A stretch of DNA of 64,000 nucleotides, from assembly GCF_012432095.1 (NCBI RefSeq), contig NC_081158.1, forward strand, positions 25,159,865 through 25,223,864, read 5' to 3'. The DNA comes from Onychostoma macrolepis (lineage: Eukaryota > Chordata > Actinopteri > Cypriniformes > Cyprinidae). The position numbers and the translations under genes are program-made. Positions 47,394 through 59,991 of the stretch are shown piece after piece. The stretch's first letter is position 1. Each line of letters opens with the position of its first letter. The notes under the pieces were generated by a model. The model saw only the letters and a list, made by a program, of their open reading frames with translations, searched no databases and was not told the DNA's origin.

Positions 47394-48168
47394 AAAGGAA
47401 TAGTTCACCCAAAAAATAAAAATTAGCTGAACATTTACTCACCCTCAGGACATCCAAGATGTAGATGAGTTTATTTCTTTATCAAAAAAGATTTTGAGAA
47501 ATGTAGCTTTACGTCACTTGCTCACCAATGAATGCTCTGCAGTGAATGGGTGCCGTCAGAATGAGAGTCCAAACAGCTGATAAAAACAACACAATAATCC
47601 ACAAGTAATACACACGACTGTAGTCCATCAATTAGCATCTTGTGAATTTAAAAAAACTGCATGGGTTGTAAAAAAAAACACAAATCAATCATTAAGGTGT
47701 TTTAACTTTAAACTGTCGATTCTGGCCAAAATACCAGCTCATAATCCATTACAACGCTTACTCCAGTGAAAAATTCTATCTGCTGTTGTTCTCTCACATC
47801 AAAATCCACTGACATATTTGTCTATAACTGTTTTGGACTGTTTTCACTTGTAAATGGTGTTTGATCTATGCATATTTCTCGCCTGATTCAGATGAGATGA
47901 TTATTTACTGGAGAAAGAAGTATTATGGGACCAACTTACAAACACGCAGATTTTCACTTCACAAGACATTAATTAATGGACTGGAGTCGTGTGAATTACT
48001 TGTGTATTTTTGTGATGTTTTTTTAATCAGCTGTTTAAACACTCAATCTGACGGCACCCATTCACTGCAGAGAATCCGATTGTGAAACAAACTCATCTAC
48101 ATTTTGGATAGCCTGAGAGTGAGTACATTTTCAGACAATTTTCATTTTTGGGTAAACAATTACTTGAA
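47394..48168. mobile_element. Large foldback MITE (GGAATAGTTCACCC family)
   Basis: Starts AAAGGAATAGTTCACCCAAA and ends TTTTTGGGTAAACAATTACTT. The two halves are inverted copies: GCAGTGAATGGGTGCCGTCA near 47540 against TGACGGCACCCATTCACTGC near 48048, and ACAAGTAATACACACGACT against AGTCGTGTGAATTACTTGT. The whole 775 bp forms a long imperfect palindrome without coding capacity. Confidence 0.88.
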
Positions 48169-48764
48169 ACCATGTTTGTGGTGTATGTTAGTCCAGAAAA
48201 TGTTCATATCTGTAATTTTTTGTCAAAATAGCTATCTCCCCTTTTCTCTGTTCTTACATTTGTAATCCGTATCGTTCTTCATCTGTGGGCTAAATGGATC
48301 CATGCCCTTTATTCCTGACAGTCTTTTCGTGTCTACCTTTTTGCCATTGACATCCTGCCCACAAAAGTTGGCTGTCTCTCACAGCTCTTTTTTTTTTTTC
48401 TCCATCATTGCCTCTCAGAAATCAGAGGTTAATCTTTATTCTGTAAAGATTATTCCTCTCAGGGCAGTTCTTGCTCTCATCTCCTCCCCTCAGAGCAACT
48501 ACAGGGGAAATACTCCTAAGTCGTTTCTACTTTATCAGTGCTTTTCCTCTCTTTCTACTTCTTTTCTCTGATAGCTTTTCAGATTGTTCATGTTTGTGTG
48601 CTGTGTGAATGTTTCTGGCGGCTGTAATCGAAGAGAGTTTCTCACAGAGGGATTATGGATTCTCTCTCTCTGTGTTTCTCAGGTACTCTAATCCTTGCCC
48701 AACTAACACTTGGCTTTATGGGAGTGACGACTGAACCATCATTTTGTATTCCTTGTTGCATCTT

Positions 48765-49215
48765 AAAGTATTAGTTCACCAAGAAAATGAAAAGATTGTC
48801 TTCATTTGCTCACCCTTATTCATTCTAAACGTGTAGGAACACAAAAAGAAGATATTTTGAAGAATGTTCATGCTGTTCTTTTGACTACAGTGGAGGTTAA
48901 TGGTGACCAAAAGAAAAAAAGGGCTGCAAAAATAACTATAAAAATATGATTTTTTTTATTAAGTGTGTTTTTTTAATTTTAATTTTGTATTATTTATTTA
49001 CTTTTAGTTTTGTTTTTGTTTATGTAGTCAGTAGCCTATAGCTTATGTTAAAGTCTGGGGAATGCACATTTGACAACTTATGAAAAAATAGATGAAAATA
49101 TCAGATACACTAGTATATTATCTAGGGATAGTTCACTCAAAAATGAAAAAATTCTGTCATCATTTACTCACCCCAATATGATTTCAAACCTGTATTTACA
49201 ATAACTTACAATAAT
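48765..49215. repeat. Fragments of the TAGTTCACC repeat family
   Basis: 48770-48910 (TTAGTTCACCAAGAAAATGA ... TGGAGGTTAATGGTGACC) and 49130-49195 (GATAGTTCACTCAAAAATGA ... ATTTACTCACCCC) are partial copies of the same family as 47394-48168. Confidence 0.75.
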
Positions 49216-50835
49216 GGCTTAGAATAGAAGTCAGTGGTTTCCTGTATGTTTTGAAGCTAGTATTATTTATAGACTATTATAGTTTTTATTAATATTTTGA
49301 ATTAGCTTTTCTTTTTACATGCTTAGTTTAATTTTCTAGTTATTTTTATTCAGTATTACTATTTAGGTTTAATTGTCTATTAATTTACTTTTATTTAGTA
49401 TTTAGTTTTTATTTATTTCCAATTAATAATTTTAGTGCTTCAATTAAAACTTATATTAAACTTATTTCTAATTTTCATTGTCTTTTCATCTAATATTCAT
49501 ATTTTACGGAGCGCCACACATGACATGCAGGAAAAAAAGTAAAATGTTCACACGATTTACTAATTCGTTCCCTCGCTTTATTAAATTGATTGCATGATTT
49601 ACTAATATAATCATTCCTTTTCCTGTCCACATTCTCATACATCTGTTGCTGCTGTTATGTAATTGACAGAGACACTTTAATTGGATTTTATTTTGAGTTG
49701 GGAATGAGTTACACACACATTCTCAAAGTTTAAAAAAAATATATTGAATATCACATATAACTGAGGTAACCTCGAACCGTTCTCAGAGCAGTGCAGATTG
49801 TGGTATTGAGTGACAGCTAGATGTCCAGTGCATTTGTCTAAGCAATAGGTGTGAATAACCTATCTGTAGGTGCTCCAGGGGCGGAGCTTACTGGGACATT
49901 CTGGTATATAATGCTGGTTTTGTGCACCTGTAGCACACAGGCCCTGCCGTGGGGCGACAGAGTTCATTATTATAATGGGGAGGCAGATGGCAGTCCTCTA
50001 TTCATTAGCACGCTATATCCTCTAACATGCTCTCCAAATAATTTATAAACTGCAGGCTTTCTCTATCTTCACCCACACTTCTCTGCGCCGCGGTCTGCTC
50101 TCCTCAGGGCTGCTAGCGAAGACACCATCTTGGAATAATTCTTCATTTGGATCAACAGCTGATAAATAATGTTTTCCTTCTCTTGTGCACAAGGAGCTCC
50201 GCTGTATATAATAACCGCTACGGTCATTTGTCTCCTGAAAAGTTTAACAGGTGCTTTGCTGCTTCTTTTTTTCCATTTGCCCAAAAGGTTATTTTAATTG
50301 ACCTGTTAAATATGGCTGGAACATTTATTTTAATTGTTGCTAATGTGATTCAGGCAAAATGGGGCATGTAGAATTAATTGAATTTGGCTAAATAATGCAT
50401 AAATGTGAATCTCGTTGACTTTGTTCAGGTAAAAGGAGTGAGAGAGTGAGATTCTGACTAAGTGGATGAGAAAGATTCAATCTCAATCCCAAAGCAAAAT
50501 TAAAATTAAAATGAACATAAAACCATAACTGACCATATTAATCCACATTCAGTTTATTGTGAATTATGTGTTGTTGCATGTTATTTGAAAGATGTCTCTC
50601 CACTGAAAAAAAAAAAAGGTGTAGAAATCCTTATAAACCATTTTTGCTCAGAAATTACTAGTAATTAGTTCTCTAGTTATTAGTTCACAAACAATTACAC
50701 AAGTAAAACATTAAATTAACTGTAAAATTTCTAAGTAGAAAGACTGAAATAGTATTTCTGAAATAGTTTGAACGCACTGCTTGGAAAAAATGCATCTTGA
50801 ACCAGTCTGGTTTTTATATGATTTAAGCTGGTTTC
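49216..50835. other. Intergenic, AT-rich then unique
   Basis: 49260-49500 is AT-rich (TTATTTAGTATT type). 49780-50340 is unique and balanced. Poly-A lies at 50606-50618. No exon is supported. Confidence 0.45.
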
Positions 50836-50843
50836 CCAGCCAG

Positions 50844-50946
50844 GCTGCGTTTCCCAAAAGCATCATAAGCTTAAGTACATTGTAGACCCATTGAAACCAA
50901 TGGCGATACGATCAACTTAAGCTTAGGATGCTTTTGGGGTATGCAG
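50844..50946. mobile_element. Short foldback MITE, TGCGTTTCCCAAAAGCATC ends
   Basis: TGCGTTTCCCAAAAGCATCA then AAGCTTAAGT on the left is mirrored by ACTTAAGCTTAGGATGC and TTTTGGGGTATGCA on the right, about 100 bp in all. Confidence 0.8.
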
Positions 50947-50959
50947 TCCAGCTCGAAGT

Positions 50960-51123
50960 TCCAACAAAACCTCTCTAAAACCACCATACAGACCAGTCTG
51001 ACCAGCAAAGGAGACCAGCTATGACCAGCAAATTAGTTTAAAGCCTAAATTGGTTTGTTGGTCATACTGTAGCTAGTCTCCCTTAGCTGGTCAGAGTGGT
51101 CTGTTTGGAGGTTTTAGAGAGCT
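50960..51123. mobile_element. Foldback repeat with GACCAGC units
   Basis: AACCTCTCTAAAACCACCAT then ACAGACCAGTCTGACCAGC is mirrored by AGCTGGTCAGAGTGGTCTGT and TTGGAGGTTTTAGAGAG. Extra GACCAGC copies lie inside. I recognise this as a common fish repeat. Confidence 0.75.
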
Positions 51124-51144
51124 TCTGAGCAGTTTCTATTACAC

Positions 51145-51320
51145 TGTCAGAAAAAAAGTGCAAACGTTGTACCTTTAACAGTGCAACTCTTCTCACTGGG
51201 GCAGATCCCTTAAGCGACAATTTTGTACCTCATTTTAGTACCTTAGAGTAGTAGCATATACCCTTAAGGTTCTACTATGAACATTGTAGGGGTGAATAAG
51301 GTACAAAGCTTAGCTCTTTT
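51145..51320. repeat. GTACCTTT/AAGGTAC dispersed repeat
   Basis: CACTGTCAGAAAAAAAGTGC, GTTGTACCTTTAACAGTGC, CACTGGGGCAGATCCCTTAA and AATAAGGTACAAAGCTT are diverged versions of a familiar fish MITE. Confidence 0.6.
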
Positions 51321-54300
51321 GGTGTAGATAGACATGTTTCCTGACGTTTTAAACTTATGTTCGGTTAGTGTTTTGATGTCAATTACAAAATTGTAATCAA
51401 AAGTGTTTGGAACAAAATGTAATTTTTTTGCATGTTTTCGCTCTCTCTTTCTCTCTCCCATGTGTGGCTATCTTTAAAAACCCTCTTTTTTGTTTTTAGA
51501 AGTGACGGGTTTCAGTGGTTATTGTGTGTATGCGCGTGTGTCCGCAAGAGAGTGCGAGATCAAGGGAGTCCAAGGTTACAGTCGACATGCATACTTCCTC
51601 CTGAGATTAGGGACACGATAATGAACTTCAGTGCTGCTGTCTTGGAGACAGGAGAGTGACCTTGTGGGCTGAAGGTGTGTGAGTGCCTGGTCTCGGGGTA
51701 CGTGTTTGTGAGGGATGAACCTTTCAGTGGGAGAAAAATGGAGGAGTCACTGCGGAGGCCTGAGTGTGGCATGTGCTGATAGAAGTTTAACTTTCTTTAC
51801 TTGGCTACACATCTCTGTCTCTTCCTTAATGCTGTAACTCACCTAAAGTGAACTGAAGACTGGAAAGTTACACAAATAGCTAGATTACTGCACTTTACTA
51901 GTTTTCTAAGATTAAATGTTTTTGATAAAGTGCTTTTGTTGGAGAAATGGCATGACCATTTGGAATTAAACTAAGAATTCCTTTTAGGTTCCAAATTAAT
52001 TCCAGGATTGGTGTAGCAAACATGATACAGAAATGCAGTATGAATTTGAAAATAATTAATGAGAGTTGAACCAAAGACTGTATATAAACCACTCATTACC
52101 ATAAATGTAGAAAGTGCATATGCAATTTGGCAGAATAAGTCTAGTTTTTAAGTAAAAGAGCCAATAGTCATCACAGTGGTGAAGTCATCACATCACTGGA
52201 ACTGCTGTTAGAAACATTCAGTATCTTGAGATGCACATTTTGGAATGCATATGCCGCATTGGCTGGACCAACCTGAAATATAAACCTTTTTAAGAATATT
52301 TGAGCATTAAAACAACATTTATGAGTCAGTTCATGTAAGAATTTGTCGCTCATTTGAAATGTTAATTAAACATGAATTTGGGCAGCAGTTGAGATTTTAG
52401 AATTTGCCCATTTAGGTAGATAGGAGTTGGTATTGCATGCCCAAAATTGCTATCTGGAGTCGTTGCAAATATGGCTGTCGAGTTAACTGACTTGGATTTA
52501 TCTTTCAAGAAAAATTTATTGTTTTTAACCAGAAAAGGAAAGGTTGGAAAAGAAAAGTATAGAAAAGCAAAGCATTAAAAATTGGCTTTTTTTAATAACA
52601 AAGTTTAGAAAAAAGTTATAGCCTTGGAATTTCAAGGTTTATAGGCCTTACGGACATAGATTGGATGTATGGATGGGTGGATGGAAACAGTAGCTGTATA
52701 AGTTGAAGAACTTACTTTGCGACTGTTAAATATTGTATATATATTTGTGTAGTATCAATGCAATCTTAACATACTCCATCCACTATATGTGATTGACATC
52801 AGTTGCATTTCTTTCCCAGCATTCACGACTCCTCCCGTGGTCTCATGGGATAGTAAAGTGTTCATCAGTTCTTCTGAATTTTTCCTATAGCAGTGGGTCA
52901 TGCAGGTTCTTTTCGCCTGCTGTGTTTCAAATACTATGTAATCGGATATACTACTTCTTTGACATTACAATTTTTGCATACTAGAAAGTATGCATATTCA
53001 GATGCGGGGAGATATTATTTTTGCAATTCTGTTTATGCTAGTCACTAAATTACAAAAATGATGCACTCACCTTTAAAGTCACAATGAAGCAGCAACAGAT
53101 CTTCATCGAGCAGGCATGCTAATTGGATTTTGAGATGTGGGTGTTGCACTCTAAAATGGAGGTAGATGAACATGAGCTTGGAAGGGGGCGGGGTTTAATT
53201 GGACTAAATGATTGGAAAAATCCAGCATGAGAAAAATCACCAGAGAGAAGTCTTGCCATTTTCACCAGATCCTGATTTGACATTTTTAGGACAAGATTAC
53301 CAAATCAAAACATTTAAAAAAAAAAAAAGACATATGTATGCGTAGATGTATTGTTCACAATAGGATCAATAACATGCAATTAGAACGTAGATAGGGTGAA
53401 TTTTCTTTGCATGCCGACTTAAAGTAACAAGCTTTCATCTTCCTTGAGGTAATTTGACAGGTAGAGCCAGTGTGTAAATGTCAGTGATCCACAGGTGCAC
53501 ACTGACTCAAGCGTTCCGTAAACATATACTTTTCTCTCTCTGAGCTGCTGTTTTGTAGGCAGAGTGTACTGAACATAAACCTATCCATGTGTGAACTCTC
53601 AATCCCTTTTACTGTGAGACTGGAAAACTGGTTTTCCCTTTGAGGGGATTTGAATGATTTCCTCTGCTAGTGTATCTGTCCCCTCCCGCTCATGTACTCT
53701 CTGCTGTTCATCCCTTCCTCTGAGGAGCGCTGAAATGTCTTCAGTCCCTTTTACAAGGCAGTAACGTCCTCTTCCCTGCCCTAATCCTACGCAACCCCCT
53801 TTTTTTATTTGTGTGGCATGGGAAGAGGAGAGATATGCTTCTATTAAACAAGCTTACAGAGTCACACCGGACCGGAACTGGTTGATAAAACTGGGCATAA
53901 TGAAAGATTGGAATGAGAAAAGATAAAAGTGATTCATTTCTCTTTTTTTTCGGCCACACATTCTGAATATATTGTCTGATTCAACAAATGTCAAGTGTCT
54001 GTCTCAAGAGAATCATTCGCTCTTTTTCTTTGGACACACACGCATGCGCAGGCGGGAGCATTATCGCTTGGTATATGACTGTTTCTCGTCCGCTTTTATT
54101 GGTTTGTGCCTCGAGGTTGGGAGATTCCACCAGGGGAACGTGTGGAGAAGAATAAACCAGTCTCCATCTTGACTCACCTGCAAAGCTGTGTAATTTCTGT
54201 TAGACGTGTTAAAGCTCCCTCACATCCTCCTGCTAAGAGCACTGGGATTCGAAGAACTGCTCCCTTTATGATGAGCTTGCACACACACCTGCTTTTGTGT

Positions 54301-55201
54301 GTGTGTTATAGCACAAGAGCGATAACATACAGCCGTCCTCATGGAATGACCTGCACACACATAAACGCCATATATGTGTCAGCTCCAGGTGAAGGGGGAT
54401 CCTCTTGACCCTTCCTCGTGGCTGTCCTGTTGACCATAGATGCCACTAAATCTAATTTCAACACATTTATTGAATGCTTATGCTCTTATTAATCTTGCAT
54501 TAATTTTTGCAATAAAGAGTTTTTTTAAAGCAGTCAAGTAGCTTCATAGCTTTGTTCATTATCATAATATATAGGTTATATTTTCACCCTCATTAATCAT
54601 TCAGTCTGAATTTGTAGTTTATATACTTTTATATATATATATAAAATGATTTATTAAAAACATTTCTTAAAACAATTAATATTTTTGTATTATCTTATTT
54701 TTATATTTATTTGTACACTTATTTTTATCAGTTTGCTTTTTTTAAGTTGTAGTTTTGGTTTTGTAATAATCTGTATTCTATTATGTTTATGTTTAAATCC
54801 TTTTAAATTTATTTTTGTTTACACTATTTTAGTATTTCAACTTCAACTTAGTTGCCAATTAATCAATTATGTTTCCTTAAATTTTTAGTGTTATTTCAAT
54901 TGAAGTAGTTAATTTTAGATGAAGGTAACAATAACAACACTGATAAAAACATGTATTTGTATTATTATTTATTTTGATGTATCTATGAGACTATTACTTA
55001 ATTAATCTGTCATTAATTAATTATTGAACTATGCTTTCAAAATCCACACATTTGTATCGGAGTTTGAATAAGTCTGCACAGCTGTCACTTCAGCACCTTT
55101 CCGCATTCGTTTTCCTGTTTTCTCATAATATACCTGTCAAGTTGATTTCACCTAGTGCATGTTGGGTTGTCATGTATGCTGCCTTTATACTAAGGCCCAT
55201 T
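51321..55201. other. Intergenic, mostly unique
   Basis: 51430-51780 is unique, with a CT run at 51441-51458. 52600-53330 is moderately AT-rich with a poly-A run. 53700-54420 is unique and balanced. 54430-55020 is AT-rich. No coding exon is supported. Confidence 0.4.
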
Positions 55202-55290
55202 GGTGTCCTGCTTTGTGCCTGACCTACTGCTAACCCTTACCATATGAGCCTGTAAGGCTGATCGGCCTGTCAGGCACAAAGCGGGACCCC
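55202..55290 (+). ncRNA. Candidate 89-nt hairpin
   Basis: The arms GGTGTCCTGCTTTGTGCCTG (from 55202) and CAGGCACAAAGCGGGACCCC (to 55290) pair over 22 positions with one mismatch and one G-U wobble, around a 45-nt loop. The size is that of a vertebrate pre-miRNA. I do not recognise it as a known miRNA, and it could equally be a short foldback transposon. Confidence 0.35.
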
Positions 55291-55599
55291 TTGTGCATAC
55301 AGTGTACAGCCATTTCTATTTCAGATCTCATTCCTTTCTTCCTTCAGAAGCTCTATTTTTGAAAAACCAATATCATCATATGCAAATACCCATATAATTA
55401 CTAGTCATATCTTATAAATAGCTCTTTTACATTCATTGCATCCTGTTATCTGCAGGACAGAAGTCATTGGCGTTGTTTATGTGTATGGTTTGTTGTTTCA
55501 GTGGACGTCTTCACAGACAAAAGAAGCCCATTAGGGGCTGTTGAGGGGTCCTCCACTCAAGTGAACTAATCTTAAACGAGAGCCCAATCAGAGGTAGCC

Positions 55600-56165
55600 G
55601 GCCCTGATGCCTGATGGCTTAATTACCTGTTCCTGTAATACTAATCATGGTTAAATATTTATAAGGGGAAAATCTTTTGTTTAGACTTGACCTTTCTCTG
55701 GGGCTCATTAGCATCTGCTTATTAGCTTGTTTTATTTTTTCCCTTCCTTCATGGCCCTTGGGCTCTTATTGATTTTGATTACGAAAGTGACGGCGACCGC
55801 TATGAATGCGGGTTAACTCAAGAACGACATGACATTTGCTTATCTGTGTTCATTGCTTGAGAATGGGACGTTTGGGACGTGTTTGCGTGTGTATGTTTTG
55901 GAGGGGGGTCGAGGTGGGTGGGTAATAGTTATTTTCTCTGTCCGAGGAGACCGGGCGAATCTTATCTGCGGCGTGCACCATTGTCTTCAATCGACCGCGA
56001 ATAAAGCAGATTCATATCCACCCGAAGAGCACACATGTTTGTGTGGACAAGAACGGCGGCTTTTTGTGTGCTCAGCGCTTTGACTGACCGGGATGATTGG
56101 ATTTTGCCGTTCCGTGCGAATTACCATCCAACACGCCCCCAGTTCTACAACGCTCCCCCACAAAC
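55600..56165. promoter_or_regulatory. Unique block with homeodomain sites and CpG cluster
   Basis: 55610-55760 contains TTAATTACC, TCATTAGCA and TTATTAGC words typical of conserved developmental enhancers. From about 55785 to 56165 there are roughly 25-30 CpG dinucleotides (for example GACGGCGACCGC, CTGCGGCGTGC, CGACCGCGAA), far above neighbouring sequence. This could be an enhancer or an unmethylated CpG-island-like element for a gene further downstream. No exon is visible. Confidence 0.4.
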
Positions 56166-57044
56166 TCTCTTCCCTCAGGCCATCCCGATGCCCTCAATCA
56201 CAAAAACAGAAAAGGTCTTTCATGTAAAAATGGAGTGGATAGCATTCCCTCAGGCAAACTGAAAGGCAGAGATGCTTTTCTCTTTCTCTCTCACCTCTAG
56301 AGTGTTGATGTTTTATTGGTGAGCCGTGTGTCAGTGCTCTGGTCTCAAGTGTTTCTCGGGACTCGGGAAACATCCAGTGCAGCTTTAGATGTGCAAAACA
56401 CAAACCAGAATCCACACACTATGCAAATGCACAAGCTTTAAATCATTTAAAATATTCTGACAAGACAGTAATGCTAAATAGTTTCAGGATTTGTATGCTA
56501 ACTGCTGGATTTTGTAGTACTGCCCGTTGTGTGTTCACTGCCTGTTCGTATTCTAAAGCTACTTGAAACTGAGGGCAAAAATAAATCTCAGTAGACATAC
56601 TATATGATTATAATGTACGATAAATGATCCGAAAACTGAGAGGACACAATATAACACCTAATTTGCACCTAAATTATGCTATCGGTTGGCCGTTTTTTCT
56701 ATTTAGTCATATTATACAGCTCTCTTCGATACTCTATTTTGATTGTTGAGCATGCAGAGGTTAGACATTTAATAATAGTCATCATTTTCAATATGTGTTA
56801 TCCCACCACGTGTACCATCTGTTTTCCTCTACCCTCATCCTCCATATTTATGTTTATATTTATCTTAACAACAGTTAGGGACAGTAATAGCGGTGAATAA
56901 AAAATAAGAAAACGTAAAACCAAGCCAATGAATTCATCCATCAGTTCATCCATGTCTACGCTGTATGTCAGAACGTTTATCCAACTCATTCTCTCATCAC
57001 AGATCACACTCTCCCTTGTTTCATATCAAAAGCATGGTGACATT

Positions 57045-57200
57045 TACAGCTGATCAACAAATTTTCACCAGCAAAATCCAGTCATTTTAATAGGCAATTG
57101 GTAATTTTTGGTAAAGGCAAAAGATTTCCAAACACAAGTTGGACATGCACATTTGATGCATTGACCAACAGAAAGCTTTCTACTATTTTTCTACTGTGAT
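57045..57200. repeat. Outlying copy of the 62.4-63.3 kb repeat
   Basis: AAATTTTCACCAGCAAAATC, CAGTCATTTTAATAGGCAAT and GACCAACAGAAAGCTTTCTA match words of the tandem repeat at 62.4-63.3 kb. Confidence 0.6.
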
Positions 57201-57648
57201 CACAACTCAAGACAAATTGCACCATAATGCATATCAGTTCTCGGCTATAGTGAAAATGTCCTCAGATTACTTAAATATTAATATCAATGTTTGTCTTGTT
57301 GCTAAACCGTTTCTTTTGTACATTATTATTGTTATTATATATATATTTTTTTTTTGACCAGTTGTCTGTTAAACTTTGCATAAAATCATTATTCTTTTGT
57401 ATGTGTTCAAACTTAAAATGCAGTTAGTTGCTACACCCCTGTTTCCTGTTAAAATTAATCTTGGATATTATTACATTGGCATATATGTGCATATGTTCCA
57501 AACTTGAGCATTAGAGCAGCTCACATGGGAGTTCAGTTTCAGCTTGTGACGTATAATGGTCCCACTCACCTTCTCTCTGCATCATTTCCTGTCACCTCTG
57601 TACAGTTTCTCTAAATAAAAGTGTCAAAATGCCCCAAAATAGCATTTA

Positions 57649-57673
57649 AAACACACACACACACACACACACA
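57649..57673. repeat. (AC)n microsatellite
   Basis: About 12 AC units. Confidence 0.95.
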
Positions 57674-58919
57674 TCTTGAATGTTTCTGTGAGTCATTTGC
57701 TAGTCGTGGGCACCATGAACACTCACAATCCCCTCTCCAGCTCAAACTTTTTACCCACCAGTCAGCACAGTAACGATCATCACAGTCGACCCCGGCTGGA
57801 TCCGATATACCGTACAGACAAATATCTCAATCTGTACTATAACTATATTATCAGCACAATGACAAATCAAGCCAATAAATGCTGGCAGTTGAAGTCTGAC
57901 ATAAGATTTGCACTATCCCAGAGGGGAATCCAGTGGTCGGGGTTATAGATGAATGCTGTGCTTATTTACAGAACAATTTCAGAGTGCACTGGCCCTCTTC
58001 ATAACCTCTGGTGAAGTGTGTGTGTGTGTGTCCACTCTAATGAGACTCTGTGGCCCAAGGACTGTCATTACCACATGCTAAAGTGTGACGTATACCACAA
58101 GCCACAGGCCATCAATACACACCGTCACACACAGATAATAGACAGCCATTTTGTACCCCAAATAATTCCAATTCTGCTCACTACAGGCACATTTAAGGTC
58201 CAGAGATCATTTCGGCAGAGGCAGAGCGAAGCTGAATGACTGACTGGTAGCCGTCATTATCAGACATGTTCCGTTCGACATGCGAGTCCAGACTGAGGAG
58301 GAGGTGAGAAGGGCCCATGTTCAGTGAGCGTGTAATGAAGCCAGGTTTGGATCAGGGTCACTGACTCGAGTGCCATTTATTTCTGCAAGGAGACTAGTCT
58401 GCTGTGTGCTTTAAATTACTGCGGACGGGCTTGGTGAAACCTGGATTACTTGGCGCAGAGTGAGTAGACGGTAATATACTTGTGAGTAGTTGACATGAAA
58501 TTTCAAGTGGTGATAGTTGTTATGCTTCATCTAAAACTATTTCTAATTCTTTTATAGGTAGTAGTTTACTTAAAAATGAATATTTGAATATCCATTTGTG
58601 TACATTCAAATGTTTGGAGCCTGGTTTGGAGTGTCAATCCACCGTAAAGCAAGAAGAAGAAGACGCGTCACGGGCCGGCTGTTGTGAACGAGCTCAGGAC
58701 AGTTGGACTGAGTGGCGGATCAGAGGTAAAAAAAAACAATATAAATACTGTTCAGTTTCTTGCACAGACCGATTGTTTTGTGTCTTTAGACCTCAATGTA
58801 TCGTCACGAGCCGCAGGGTTTAATTTGATTTTGTCTGTGTATGTTTTTTTTTCTCTCAAAGCCGTGGGTACCATTGACTGACATTATATGACTGACAGAC
58901 TGCAACTGCAAAGTTAAAA

Positions 58920-59028
58920 ATCTTTGTTTGTGTTCTACTGCAGAAACAAAGACACCTACATCCTGGATGCCCTTGGAGTAAGCAGATAAACATCAAATTT
59001 TCATTTTTGGGTGAACTATCCCTTTAAC
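58920..59028 (-). repeat. Right-end fragment of the AGTTCACCC repeat
   Basis: AAAGACACCTACATCCTGGA ... TTTTTGGGTGAACTATCCC is the reverse complement of the end of the family seen at 47394. Confidence 0.8.
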
Positions 59029-59124
59029 AGTTTTTGGTCGGTAAGGCTTTTCAGTGTTTTTAAAAGAAGTCCCTTACCAAGGCCTTTTCTATGCATTTAG
59101 GTGCATTTATTTAATTAAAAATAA

Positions 59125-59318
59125 GGTAACACTTTATTTTAATGTGTCTATTATAATAACAATAAATTATGCATAATTACATGCAAGGAACCCTAAGCCA
59201 AACCCTAATCCTAACCCTAACCATATAGTAAGTACATGTAGTTAATTAATATTACTTAGTACTTTTACACTGAGTATAATTACACTGTAACAAGGAAACC
59301 TTAAAATAAAGTGTAACC
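59125..59318. mobile_element. MITE with GGTAACACTTTATTTTAA ends and telomere-like core
   Basis: GGTAACACTTTATTTTAA at the left and TTAAAATAAAGTGTAACC at the right are perfect inverted repeats over 18 bp. The core (59190-59221) is a degenerate (CCCTAA)n stretch. It is 194 bp and non-coding. Confidence 0.88.
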
Positions 59319-59374
59319 AAAAATAATACAGTAAAACAGCAGGCCTAATATTCCTGTAATGGCCAAGCTGGCAA

Positions 59375-59672
59375 GTTTTCAGTGTCACACGATCCTTCTG
59401 AAATCATTCTAATATGCTGATTTAATGTTCAAGAATCATTTATTATTATTATCAATGTTGAAAACAGTTGTCCTGCTTTTTCAAGGTTTTTCAGGATTTC
59501 TTTGATGAACAGAAAGCTCAAAGAACAGTGTTTATTTGAAATTGAAATCTTTTGTAACATTATAAATGTCTTTACTGTCACTTTTGATTCACTGAATGCA
59601 TCCTTGCTGATTAAAAGTTTTACTTTCTTTCAAAAAAAGATTGACTCCAAACTTTTGAATGGTAGTTTAGTG
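59375..59672 (+). repeat. Dispersed cyprinid repeat, third copy
   Basis: TTCAGTGTCACACGATCCTT, AATATGCTGATTTAATGTTC and TGACTCCAAACTTTTGAATG match the family at 34975-35465 in the same orientation. Confidence 0.8.
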
Positions 59673-59956
59673 TTCAAAAGTTGTGATAATATGAATTAAT
59701 GTCCCACTATGCACTATGACTCAGTATCTGCATCTGTGAATGTGTGTGTGTGTGTTAATAATTGTAATTTGTGTTCTCCTCACAGACCCTCACTGTCTCA
59801 GTGTTCCGGCCTTCAGGACAGAAGCAGTCATCCATAAACCACATCGTCTAGATCTTTATTTATTTTGCCACCAATCAACTCTGAGCAGCCTGCCGGACAG
59901 CTGCAGCAAGTGAAGTCACTTTACGCTCATTAGCATGGACAAGAGATGAGACCCTA

Positions 59957-59991
<35 letters not shown>
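59957..59991. repeat. (CA)n microsatellite
   Basis: About 17 CA units after CCCTAGA. Confidence 0.95.

Larger units (their letters stand above)
56166..58915. other. Intergenic, unique apart from small repeats
   Basis: No exon is firmly supported. 57960-58480 is unique. CAGACTGAGGAGGAG|GTGAGA near 58300 has a donor-like end but no partner exon was found. Confidence 0.4.

Noticed and set aside
58262..58302. Possible noncoding exon ending GAGGAGGAG|GTGAGA
   Set aside because: A donor-like motif alone; no partner acceptor, reading frame or homology could be shown.
58941..58985. Possible exon after CTACTGCAG (ACCTACATCCTGGATGCCC...)
   Set aside because: The sequence belongs to the AGTTCACCC dispersed repeat, read in reverse, also present at 47394.
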